From the NCBI GenBank assembly GCA_940747215.1, contig CALNWS010000034.1:1-46002 (forward strand): a stretch of DNA of 46,002 nucleotides, in the 5' to 3' direction. Shown one piece after another: positions 1 to 9,504 of the stretch. How positions within the stretch are numbered: position 1 is the first letter of the stretch; each line of letters begins with the position of its first letter. Made by a program: the position numbers and the translations under genes. Source of the stretch: an uncultured Paraburkholderia sp. (lineage in GTDB: Bacteria > Pseudomonadota > Gammaproteobacteria > Burkholderiales > Burkholderiaceae). The notes under the pieces were generated by a model. It saw nothing but the letters and a program-made list of their open reading frames with translations, was not told the origin of the DNA and did no database searches.

Positions 1-25
1 CCAAGCAGTCCTCCGCATCCTGATC

Positions 26-572
26 ATGATCACCTTCACCATATAATCCATTGCCCGCGCAACGCCACCTTCCAAACTGATCACGGTCGCCAAAACGGCC
101 TGATCACCATCACCGAAATCCCGCAGCTCGGCTTCATCGATATTCCGATTTGCCATGTACAAGAAGGGCGTAGCCGTTGAAATCCAGTTTTCTCCCGAAC
201 GGCTGAACGATGGTGCAAGCGATCCCTACTGGATCGATCTGACGCAGGCCGAAGCGCAACGGCTGCTGGGAGAGTTTGCAGGCGCGTTTGCAAGCCGGCG
301 CAGAGAGCACGGCGGCGCTGCTCGTGGTGAGCCTGGACGAAACGCCGTCACAGCGCACCGCAGACGACGCGCAGCCGGCCGGGGCCAGTGCCGCAAGTGC
401 GCCCGCGGACGATTTCAAGCAGTGGGTGTACGTGATCTGCGGCTGGGTGTACGACGAAGCGACCGGCCTGCCCGAAGAAGGCATCGCACCCGGTACGCGC
501 TGGGCCGATGTGCCCGCCGACTGGCGCTGCCCGCTGTGCGACGTGGGCGACTTCGCGCTGGTCGAGTTCTAG
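26..572 (+). pseudogene. Decayed protein with C-terminal rubredoxin domain
   Basis: The last ~50 residues form a rubredoxin-like iron-binding domain: an ICGWVYDEATGLPEEG block followed by WRCPLC near the C-terminus. Rubredoxins bind one Fe through two CxxC pairs and carry electrons in the cytoplasm. Here the first Cys of the first pair is Tyr (TAC at about 429-431), so the site has three Cys at most. Joining frames gives a plausible single protein from ATG at 26. Lesions seen: TAA at 44-46, a shift near 98-102, an extra C near 153-154 and an extra T near 286-288. The N-terminal ~110 residues match no family I recognise. The exact start and the N-terminal path are uncertain because the window begins just upstream. 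Confidence 0.55.
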
Positions 573-610
573 GCGATTTCTGACGCTTTCCTTAAGTGCG
601 GAATCCGCCC

Positions 611-1439
611 TCAACCCGCCCCTTCCGGAAAATCCGCGCCGACCGTGGTGGCCTTCCACGCGTCGAAGTCGCCGCGCATGAAGTCCAGCTTCTTGTACGC
701 GAAGTCGAGCGCGGCCTTGCCGTGCAGCAGACGCAGCGGCGGCGTGTCCGACAGCGCGGCGTCGATAATGGCCTGCGCCGCGCGCACCGGATCGCCCACC
801 TGCTTGCCACTGCGTGCATCGGTCTGCTTGCGGCGCTCGCCGGCGGTGCCTGCGTAATTGTCGATGACCGTGGCCGAATGCTTGATCGACGGACCCGCCC
901 AGTTCGTGCGGAACGGCCCCGGCTCGACGAGCAGCACGTCGATGCCGAGCGGCTTCACTTCGAGCGCGAGCGATTCCGACAGACCTTCCACTGCGTACTT
1001 CGTCGCGTGGTAATAGCCGGTGGCCGCAAAGCTCGTGATCCCGCCAATCGACGACACGTTGACGATCAAACCGCTCTTCTGCTCGCGCATGATCGGCAGC
1101 ATGGCTTTGGTCATATCGACGAGACCGAACACGTTGGTCTCGAACATCGCGCGGACTTCGTCGTCCTCGCCTTCCTCGATCGTGGCCAGATAGCCGTAGC
1201 CCGCGTTGTTCACGAGCGCGTCGATGCGGCCGAAGTGCTGCTTTGCTTTCTTCACCACATCTTCAATCTGTTCGCGCTTCGTGACGTCGAGCGGCAAGGC
1301 GAGCACTTTTATCGCCATGACCTTGCGCGATGTCCTGCACTTTCGACACGTCGCGCTCCAGCACCAGCTTCGCGAGTTCACGGCTAAAGCCAGTGGAACA
1401 ACCTGTGATCAGCCAGACGGGATTATCTCGATTCATCAT
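611..1439 (-). pseudogene. Short-chain dehydrogenase/reductase, frameshifted
   Basis: An SDR-family oxidoreductase, NAD(P)-dependent and of unknown substrate. The start at 1439 (ATGATG) has a good AGGAG six to seven bases upstream. The N-terminus reads into the Rossmann motif TGCSTGF. Further on are NNAG, the NVSSIGG Ser region and the catalytic YxxxK (YHATK), then the PG-F-T loop. An extra A in the AAAA run at about 1307-1310 puts the first ~42 codons out of frame with the rest. About nine residues of the beta2/arginine region just before DVSKVQ also appear deleted, compared with what the family normally carries. It lies downstream of a LysR remnant on the same strand. Close relatives would be ~280 residues, so the rest of the body is intact. 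Confidence 0.8.
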
Positions 1440-1699
1440 TTGGGTAACTCCTGTTGGTGGTCTACGACATGGAAGACGTCATGCCGCACGAACACGCGAG
1501 GCGTAAGTCGTGCATGCAAGCGGTTTGCTACGGTATCGAGCGCGAAGCGTGCCCGGCTTGTGTGCCGGACAGTGTGCGTGGCGAGCGGATGCCTTGAATG
1601 GCTGCTGTAAGGCTGACCGGCACCGCGTGTGGATAGTTGCCTGCCGATTGTAGCCGCAGCGCCGCGCCTTCGCAGCGAAACGTGCGCCGCCCCTGAGCG

Positions 1700-2387
1700 C
1701 ACCGTGGCCAACCACGAGCGCTCAGCGCGCGCATCGTGCGCGTGTAGGAAGCGATCATCGCCGCCAGTTCCTACGCGGCGGGCGTGAGCGGAATGGCCGC
1801 GCGCTGTAGGAGGCATACGTTCTACTCAACCATTTTCTCGCGCCCGTCGATCACGCTCAAGCGGCTCGCGAACGGCCCGCGCGTGACCACGGCGGACGAC
1901 TCCAGCGACAGACAATCCGTCTCGCCGACCAGATGCAGCGTTTCGTAAAGGCCTTCGACCGTCGCGACGATTCGCGGCGGCGGTAGACCGTGCGTTTCGA
2001 ACAGATGGTTCAGGCGATTGGACTTCGGGTCGTCGGTGAGATTTGGAGAGGACGTGGCGATCCACATGCAACTGGCCAGTTCGGCGAGCGAGCGCGCGCC
2101 CGCTTTCGGATGATCGCGCCGGCACACGACGACGGGATCGGACGGATAGAGCGGCGTGACGGACAGGTCGGCGGTATCAGTATTTTTTGACACGAGCGCC
2201 GCAGCGAAATCGAGCAGGCCCTCGCGAATCCACGAAATCATCATGCGCGACGTGCCCACGCGCAGGTGCACCTTCACGCGTTCGAAGCGCGTGCGGAATT
2301 CCATCATCACGGGCGCGAAGCCGCGCGGATGCTGCCGTGCTCGGCCACGGCCGTGAAGGCGCGCAACTGGGAAATCGTGAGGGACAT
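1700..2387 (-). pseudogene. LysR-type regulator with deleted DNA-binding region and two stops
   Basis: The reading starts MSLTISQLRAF at 2387, a classical LysR N-terminal helix, and continues to HGSIRAASR. It then jumps directly to the start of the effector domain (PVMMEFRTRF). Family members carry roughly 70-80 more residues here, comprising most of the winged HTH and the linker helix, so an internal deletion is evident. The effector domain is otherwise readable (SRMMISWIREGLLDFA, later TVEGLYETLHLVGETDCLS). In-frame TAG codons lie at 1822-1824 and 1771-1773, after which a normal-looking C-terminal helix (MIASYTRTMRALSARG) follows. The 3' end is approximate; 1440-1700 holds nothing else I recognise. 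Without the HTH it cannot work as a regulator. Confidence 0.8.
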
Positions 2388-2536
2388 GCGGCGGCCGTCT
2401 GGTAATCGGGAAAAGTGATCATGATAGTGCGAACGGGACTTCTTTGAAGCACTTATGGCAACTTAGCATGGCGCGATTAAACTGCTCCAGAATGCGGCCA
2501 TTCTGCGCCCGATCCACACTCGACCACGCCCACACC

Positions 2537-3305
2537 ATGAAAATTCCGCTGATGATCCTGAGCGCCGCGCTGACTTTCAGCAGCGCCGCCTTTGCCGCCG
2601 AAGGCCAGACGTTGCGCCTCGGCATCGACCCGAGCTATCCGCTGATGGACGCCAAGGCACCGGACGGCAGCTTCAAGGGCTTCGACTTCGATCTGGGCAA
2701 CGAGATCTGCCGCCGCATTCACGCACGCTGCCAGTGGGTCGAGCTGGAATTCTTCGGCATGATTTCGGCGCTGCAGGCGCGCAAGATCAACGCGATTCTT
2801 TCGTCGATGGCGATCACGGAAAAGCGCGAGCAGCAGATTCTGTTTTCGTCGAAGCTCTTCCAAGTTCAAGTCGCATCTGATCGCGCGACAAGGTTCGCCA
2901 CTTTTGGCAGGTTTGAATGCGCTTTCCGGCAAGCAGATCGGCGTGCAGTCGGGCACGCAGTTCGAAACCTACGCGCAGAAAAACTGGGTGCCGGCCGGCG
3001 CGCATGTGGTCGCGGACAGGAGCCAGGATGAGGTGTTCGAAGATATGCAGAACGGGCGGCTCGACGGCGCGCTGCTGGGTTCGGTGGAAGCCGATTACGG
3101 CTTCCTGCGCACGCCTGCGGGTAAGGGTTTTTCGTTCGTCGGCGAGCCGCTTTCGATGGGCGATCGCGGCGTAGGCATCGGTCTGTGCAAGAACGAAGCC
3201 GCGGTACAGCAGTCGATCAACGCGGCGATCGCATCCATGCTGAAAGACGGCATGTACGCGCAGATCGCGAAGAAGTACTTCGACTTCGATCCGTACGGCA
3301 ACTGA
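2537..3305 (+). pseudogene. Periplasmic polar amino-acid-binding protein, single frameshift
   Basis: Family 3 solute-binding protein of an amino-acid ABC importer (Lys/Arg/Orn/His type). A Sec signal peptide runs MKIPLMILSAALTFSSAAFAAE, with cleavage after AFA. Next come LRLGIDPSYPLMDAK, the KGFDFDLGNEICRR block and the MISALQARKINAILSSMAITEKRE block. A one-base insertion near 2858-2862 shifts the frame. The remainder (LNALSGKQIGVQSG to KKYFDFDPYGN) continues in the next frame to TGA at 3305. Rejoined, it is ~255 residues, normal for the family. No permease or ATPase gene follows, so it was an orphan binding protein or its partners lie elsewhere. It is followed 63 bp later by an amidohydrolase on the same strand. 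Confidence 0.85.
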
Positions 3306-3368
3306 AACCTCGCCGCGTTACTCTTCATTCATTCGGCTCATACACTTCGTTTCATACGCATCAGACAC

Positions 3369-4487
3369 ATGAACAGGCAATCGATTCCGCTTCTCTCGCC
3401 CGCCATCGGCACGCATCGCGAACAACTGGTGTCGTTTCATTTCGGCCCACAAAACAGTGGGCAAAAGATTTATATTCAGGCGTCACTGCATGCGGATGAA
3501 ACGCCTGCAATGCTCACCACGGTGCTGCTCAAACGCCGCTTGCTCGAACTGGAAAAAGCCGGCGCGCTGAACGCGGAGATCGTGCTCGTGCCGGTGGCGA
3601 ATCCGGTCGGTCTCGGTCAATACGTGCTTGGCCAGTTTCTCGGGCGATTCGATCTCGGCAGCGGCAAGAACTTCAACCGGCATTTCCTGCAGCTCACGAA
3701 GCTGGTGGCGCGCGCGAAAGAAACGCTAGGTGCCGATGTCGATGAAAACCGCCGTCTCGTTCGCGAACTGATCGCGGCGGAACTGGCCGAGCAGAAGCCG
3801 CTTACGGAATTCGAGTCGTTGCAGCTCGCCATGCTGAAGCTTTCGCGTGACGTGGACGTGGTGATCGATCTGCATTGCTCGCTCGAAGCCGCGATGCACG
3901 TTTATACGAGCGAGGCCGCGTGGCCGGAATTCGAGCCGCTGTCGCGCTATCTCGGCGCGCAGGCTTCGCTGCTCGCCACGAACTCGGGCGGCGAAGCGTT
4001 CGACGAAACGCACAGTTTGCTATGGTGGCAGTTGCAACAGGAAATGCCCGCGGACAAACCGGTGCTGACCGGCGCGATTGCCGTGACGGTGGAATGCCGT
4101 GGGCAACGCGACGTGTCATACGAAGTCGCGCAGCAGGACGCCGACGCGCTGGTGGAGTATCTGGTGTGGCGCAAGGCGATTCGCGGCGACGCGAAGCCGC
4201 TGCCCGAACTGTTGACGCCCAGCCATGCCGCTCGCCGGCAGCGAACAGTTTTACGCGCCCGTGAGTGGCATTCTGATTCATCGCGCGAAGATTGGCGAGA
4301 CGATTCGCGTGGGTCAGCCGCTCTTCGATATCGTCGATCCGTTGGCCGACGAAACCACGACGATTTCGAGCAATACCGAAGGCGTCCTGTACATGCGCCG
4401 CGCAATCCGCTCGTCACATCCGGTGCGCCGCTCGGCCACGTGACCGGCGCGAAGGCGTTCAGAACGGGCGTACTGCTGGGCGCGTAA
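3369..4487 (+). pseudogene. Succinylglutamate desuccinylase/aspartoacylase-family zinc amidohydrolase, frameshifted
   Basis: M14-like AstE/ASPA family. The zinc ligands are visible: HADE near residues 41-44 and the His in VVIDLHCSLEA. The ECRG turn of the family is also present. The N-terminal ~280 residues read cleanly. Two frameshifts then follow, one near 4215-4225 and a second near 4400, between which the beta-barrel C-terminal domain (FYAPVSGILIHRAKIGETIR) sits in another frame. The end (TGAKAFRTGVLLGA) returns to the first frame. Members remove an acyl group from N-acyl amino acids; the substrate here cannot be named. Its place after an amino-acid-binding protein suggests uptake and hydrolysis of an amino-acid conjugate, which is inference. 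Confidence 0.8.
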
Positions 4488-4496
4488 TCGAGAGAG

Positions 4497-4766
4497 TCAT
4501 TGCTTGCGGCCGACGAGATACGTCACGCCGTTCGGACCATAACGTTCCGAATGCGCCTCGTTGGCTGCAAGATGAAATACGTTGCCCACTCGATAGGCGC
4601 GTTCTTCGTCACCCACGCGAATATGCATGTCGCCTTCGATGATGAGCGCCTTCGCTTCGAACGAATGCGTGTGAACATCCATCGCAGTGTTGGCATCGCG
4701 TTTCACGACAACTGCTTCAGGGAAGCCTTCTTTCGTCAGGCTTTTGGTAAATGCTTCGCGGTCCAT
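4497..4766 (-). CDS. Small single-domain cupin protein
   Basis: An intact 89-residue cupin. The metal-binding pattern of motif 1 is seen as HTHSFEAKALIIEGDMHIRVG, whose His-X-His and Glu are typical ligands. Motif 2 is seen as GNVFHLAANEAHSE, with a His. The start at 4766 (MDREAF) gives a length normal for stand-alone cupins. It lies convergently against the amidohydrolase remnant and upstream of nothing on its own strand, so it is probably a single-gene unit. No function beyond a small metal-dependent fold can be claimed. It is one of the few unbroken genes in the left half of the window. Confidence 0.85.
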   Translation of the reverse strand: MDREAFTKSLTKEGFPEAVVVKRDANTAMDVHTHSFEAKALIIEGDMHIRVGDEERAYRVGNVFHLAANEAHSERYGPNGVTYLVGRKQ

Positions 4767-4860
4767 GGTCTCCCCGTACGCAGTGAATGACGGAGATTCA
4801 CTTTAGCGCGAACCGCTTTTTTACGCAGGGCTTTAACAAACATTTCTAGGACCGCGCGTT

Positions 4861-6919
4861 TCAGCTTGCCGTCAGCACCGGCGCAATCGCCGCCGGATCG
4901 CTGATGCTCGGCCGGCCATTTTCGACGTGACCTGCCAGATGGCGCGAGAAGCTCGCGTCGTCGTTGCTCGTCACGGTGAGGTCGTACCAATGATGGCTCG
5001 ACGCCAGCACCCACGCTTCCTCAATATGCGCGTCCGCCGGCACGAGTACCGGACGCATGCGCGCGCCATACGCATTATCCGTCACCGTGAGACGCGCAAC
5101 GCCGCCGCCCTTGTGGTGAACTTGAGGAACAAGTTGCCGTTGGCTACGTCTTATTGCACGGTGATTTCGGGCTGCGACGGCTTGTGGTTGCCATGCAAGG
5201 GCGCAACGTTCGTCGAAGCCTTCGTGGCCGGCTGCGCGTTGCCTGCGAACTTACGCACGAAGCCGTTCGGGCCGAACACCTCGAACGTGTAGGCGCCGTT
5301 CGTCGGCGTCAGATCGAAGCTTTCCTTCAGCGACTTGCCGGCTTCGACGGTGTAGCGCCACGGGCCGTCCGTGCGATTCGACGCGTACACTTAAAAGTGT
5401 GCACCCTGATCGCCCGCGTGTTGCCGAACGAGATTTCGAACGTGTTCTTCTTCTCGTCGGCGTGACCGTTCACGTACAGTTCGTACGGCAACGTGCGAGC
5501 GAAGCGAATGCCGCCTTCCTGCGGATCGATCGCGCTCAGCGTTGCGGGAACGGTCGGCTTCGGCTGCGTGGCGCACTGGTTGTCGGCGATGCTCTTGTTC
5601 TTGTAGTTGCTCGTGTCCGGCAGCGGCGGCACTTTCGAATCCGGTGTGCGGAAGTCGAATGCGGTGGTCAGATCGCCACACACCGCGCGGTGCCATGCTG
5701 TGATGTTCGGCTCATACACGCCAAAACGCGTTTCGATGAAGCGGATCACCGACGTGTGATCGAACACCTGCGAGCACACGAAGCCGCCCTTGCTCCACGG
5801 CGACACGATGGTCATCGGCACGCGCGGACCGAGCCCGTACGGCAGGCCGTCGGCAGTATAGGTGCCGCCGCGCTGCGGGTTCACCACGTTGTGAATTTTG
5901 CCCTCGGTCGTCACCGTCGACTGACCTTGCGCCGCCATCGTCGCCGGTTGCGGCGGCACGATGTGGTCGAAGAAGCCGTCGTTCTCGTCGTACATGATGA
6001 AGAGCACGGTCCTGCTCCACACCTCGGGGTTCGACGTCAGCGCGTCGAGAATCTGCGACGTGTATTCCGCGCCGTAAGCAGGCGTGTAGCTCGGGTGCTC
6101 CGAGTATGCTGCGGGCGGGCAGAGCCACGAGACTTGCGGCAGTTTGTTCGCAAGCACGTTGGCCTTCAGATCGTCGATCGTGTGTACGGTTTGTGCGCGC
6201 TCGTAGAGCGGCGAACCGGGCTGCGCGTTGATGTAGTTCGTGAAGTTCTGCAGGATGTTGGTGCCGTAGTTGTTGTTCAGCGGATCGTCGCCGTCGACGA
6301 AATCGTTGTTGTCGAGCAGCGGGCCGCCGTAGTTGCCGGTCGGATCGACCATGTCCGTCATCAGGTACGAACGGTTCGGGTACGTCGGTCCGGGCAGCGA
6401 GCAGAAGTACGCGTCATACACGGTGAAGGCGTCGGCCAAAGCGTGGTGGAACGGAATATCGCCGCGCAAGTGATAGCCCATCGTCATGTCGGTCTTGTTC
6501 GCGGGCCACTGGTCGTAGCGGCCTCCGTCGATGGCGGCGTGCGTCTTGTACCACGAGTGATCGAGATCGCCCACGCATTGCGCGCTGGTGGTCGACGTGT
6601 CGAGGTGGAACGGAAGGACCGGCTTGGTCGGATCTTCCTTCGACGGCTGATACCACACCGGCTTGCCGCCCGGCAGCGGAATCGGGAAGCGGTCGTTGTA
6701 ACCGCGCACGCCGCGCAGGTGGCCGGAGTAGTGGTCGAACGACCGGTTTTCCTGCATGAACACGACGATGTGCTCGACATCGCGGATCGTGCCCGTGCGC
6801 GAAAACGCGGGCACGGCAAGCGCATTGCGAATCGACTCGGGCAGCGCGGTCATGGCGGCGGCTGCGCCCGCAGATGAAGCCACGGTCTGCAGGAAACGGC
6901 GACAGCTGGTTGATGTCAT
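4861..6919 (-). pseudogene. Tat-exported phospholipase C (acid-phosphatase/PLC superfamily), decayed 3' part
   Basis: Homologous to bacterial non-haemolytic/phosphocholine-specific phospholipase C. Typical blocks are HIVVFMQENRSFDHYSGHLRGVRG (catalytic Asn/Thr region near residue 55), the later DYHLRGDIPFHHALADAFT region, YDENDGFFDHIVPP, and GPRVPMTIVSPWSKGG. The first ~490 residues read without interruption. The C-terminal domain is broken: a frameshift near 5425, TAA at about 5391-5393, TAA near 5151-5153 and a one-base loss near 5112; reading resumes to a stop at 4861. The rejoined length (~686) is normal. The signal peptide reads SCRRFLQ, where the Tat consensus S-R-R-x-F-L needs an Arg in place of Cys (CGT to TGT would explain it). 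A lipoprotein gene lies 67 bp upstream on the same strand. Confidence 0.9.
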
Positions 6920-6986
6920 CGGAGATCACCTTCTGCTGTGGGGAAGAATCGCGCCACGCGCGCGCCGGTAAAAATCGGTTTGCGCG

Positions 6987-7391
6987 TCAGTTGTCGCTGC
7001 TGTCGCCGGGCGCATATTGCATCACGGGCGCGACCTGCCGGCTGTCGGCGGCGAGACTTGCCTGCATGTTCTGCGTGATGAGGTCCGTGGCTGCGTTGGT
7101 CGCTACGCCCGAAGCTGTACCTGGATTTGCCGCGAGTGGTGCGGAGGCGTTCGGCGCGGAAGCATTCGGCAGCGCGAGCGCTTTTGCGTTTTGTATCGAA
7201 GGCGTGATGGCGGTCGGTCGTGCGTTCGCTGAAACATCGGGCGCGCGTTGTGCGCTATCGTCGTTCGCGGCAGCCGACGACGATGTGCTGCCCGTCGCCG
7301 AGTTATCGCCGCCGCAACCGATCAGAATGGATGATGCCAAGGTTGCGAGCACAACCAGAACGACGCCGGTGAGGCGCGTGTCTCGTCTCAT
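6987..7391 (-). CDS. Small putative lipoprotein, Ala/Asn-rich
   Basis: No family recognised. From the Met at 7391 the protein is 134 residues, with RR-rich start, a hydrophobic segment (VVLVVLATLASSILIGC) ending in a lipobox-like L-I-G-C, then a low-complexity tail rich in Ala, Asn, Ser and Pro with an NASAP repeat. This predicts a lipid-anchored periplasmic protein. An upstream in-frame Met at 7439 exists but the lipoprotein signal fits 7391 better. It stands directly upstream of the phospholipase C on the same strand and may have been co-transcribed. Function unknown; the frame is unbroken, but such a sequence shows little selective constraint. Confidence 0.55.
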   Translation of the reverse strand: MRRDTRLTGVVLVVLATLASSILIGCGGDNSATGSTSSSAAANDDSAQRAPDVSANARPTAITPSIQNAKALALPNASAPNASAPLAANPGTASGVATNAATDLITQNMQASLAADSRQVAPVMQYAPGDSSDN

Positions 7392-7607
7392 GTCTGCATC
7401 CAGTTTTGTGAGAGCGCATGCAGTCTCTAACCCTTTCAAGAAATAATTGTGAAACGTTTGCGAGTGGTAAAAACTCGGCTAAAACGTGGGTTTTTCGAAA
7501 GAATGTGGAAAGAGATAAGAAGGAGAATGGTCATTGCCGCGACATGGACGGAGCGCGAAACCCATATAGTGAGTGGCGAAGCACATCGAACGATCGACGG
7601 AACGCAC

Positions 7608-9453
7608 ATGACACGCATTGAACGACCCATCGACATCGCACGACTCGGCGACGAATGGCTGGAAGCGGACGGCTTCGGCGGATTCACGTCGGGCACGGTC
7701 GGCCTGGCGCGCACGCGCTATCCGTTGAGCATGCAGCGCTATGCGCCGGACCTCACGTATCCGGACATCACGGCGAATCTGCTTTCGTTCGACACTAACC
7801 CGTGGCCGACATGGTGCATTGCGCTCGGCGATACCAGCACAAGTGTGGTCGTCGAGACATTCGTTGCGAAAGCGAGCGGCGAATGCGTGTTGCGCTGGCG
7901 GCTCGACGGCGCGGCAGCGAGCGGCTTCATGCTGAAGGTGCGGCCGCTGTTATCGGGCCGCGATTGTCACGCGCTACATCACTGGAACGAGGCGTTCAAT
8001 TTCAACGCGACTGAAACGGGAGCGGATCGTGTCGCGTGGCAGCCGTACGGCGACGTGCCGGTCATTCACGCTGCAACGAACGGCGAGTACACGCATGCAC
8101 CCGACTGGTATCGCAACTTCTGCTACGAGCGCGAGCGTGAACGCGGCCTCGATTTCACCGAAGACCTCGCGACCCCGGCGTGTTCAGCTTCGATCTGAGT
8201 GCGGGCGAAGCGGCGCTGATTCATAAGTGCTTCCAGTTCGCCATCTCCCGACACAGCAGCGTTGGCGGATACGGAACAGCAACGCCGCCGCGCGCTCAGA
8301 TCGCGTCTGCAACGTTCGGCCGACGCCTACGTCGTTTCGCGCAACGAAGACAGCACGATTCTCGCGGGCTTTCCTTGGTTCACCGATTGGGGACGCGACA
8401 CGTTCATCGCGATGCGCAGCCTGCTGATCGCGGCGGGTCGTCTGGACGACGCCGAAGCCATTCTGCTCGAATGGTCCGGTACGCCCTCCGGAGGCATGTT
8501 GCCCAACCGCTTTCCCGATTACGGCGACACGCCGGAATACAACTCCGTGGACGCGTCGTTGTGGTTCATCGTGGCCGTGCACGACTATCTGGCGACAGGT
8601 CACGCAAGCGCCGCGACGCGCACGCGTCTGCAGCAGGCGGCGGACGCGATTCTCACCGGCTACACGAACGGTACACGTTTCAACATCAAAGCGAGCGAAG
8701 ACGGTTTGCTCGGCGCGGGCGTGCCCAGCGGTGCAGTTTACGTGGATGGACGCGAAGGTGGGCGACTGGGTCGTCACGCCGCGCATCGGCAAACCGGTCG
8801 AAGTACAGGCGCTGTGGATCAACGCGTTGTGCATTGCAGCAACGTGGAATGCGCAATGGCAAGCGTCTGCCAACCGCGCGTTGCAGTCTTTCAAGAAGCG
8901 CTTCGTCGATCCACTCACGCAGGCGCTCTCCGATAACGTCGACGTGGATTTTGTCGACGGCGCCGTGGATCGCTCGATCCGCCCGAACCAGATTTTCGCG
9001 CTGGGCAGCCTGCCGTTTGCCTTGCTCGAGGGCGAGGCCGCGTTAGCCGTGCTCGCGCAGGTCGAAGCGCAACTGCTCACGCCGCTCGGTTTGCGCACGC
9101 TCGCACCGTCCGATTCCGCCTATCGCGGGCATTATGGCGGCACGCCTCTGGAACGCGACGGCGCGTATCACCAGGGCACGGTGTGGCCGTGGCTGCTTGG
9201 TCCGTTCGTCGAAGCGTGGCTGCGAGTACATGGCGGCGCGCAACGTGACGCGGGCGCCGCCGCGCAGGTGCGCACGCGTTTTCTTGCGCCGCTCTACGCG
9301 CATCTGGACCATGCGGGACTCGATCACCTGTCCGAAATCGCCGATGGCGACGCGCCCCACGCGCCCGCCGGCACGCCGTTCCAAGCGTGGTCGCCCGGCG
9401 AGTTGCTGCGCGTGGAGCGGCTCCTTGCGGAGTTTGAGCACATTGGGCCTTAA
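7608..9453 (+). pseudogene. Glycogen-debranching-type amylo-alpha-1,6-glucosidase, frameshifted
   Basis: GDE-family protein, N-terminal GDE_N-like domain (EADGFGGFTSGTVGLARTRYP near the start) followed by the (alpha/alpha)6 glucosidase domain. Diagnostic blocks: ILAGFPWFTDWGRDTFIAMR, GMLPNRFPDYGDTPEYNSVDASLW, TWMDAKVGDWVVTPRIGKPVE, DGAYHQGTVWPWLLGPF. The enzyme class cleaves alpha-1,6 branches of alpha-glucans. Reading frames change near 8175, near 8220 and near 8730, so no full product is possible; otherwise the ~615-residue body is complete. ATG at 7608 begins MTRIERPID. The following gene starts 51 bp downstream on the same strand, so these probably formed one operon with the glucosidase, zwf and glucokinase. 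Confidence 0.85.
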
Positions 9454-9504
9454 TCCGCGCTACGATAGTGGCCCAACGCTCAAGCCCGATGCAAGGAAGT
9501 CGTC

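Noticed and set aside
1..125. Possible insertion-sequence end at the left edge, from repeated TGATCAC words
   Set aside because: The same bases can be read, with two shifts, as part of the first decayed gene (LITITEIPQLGFIDIPIC), so coding sequence is the simpler explanation.
5399..6877. Long open frame (492 codons) on the plus strand opposite phospholipase C
   Set aside because: It is antisense to a well recognised gene, is rich in Arg/Val/His as expected for a shadow frame in GC-rich DNA, and has no family resemblance.
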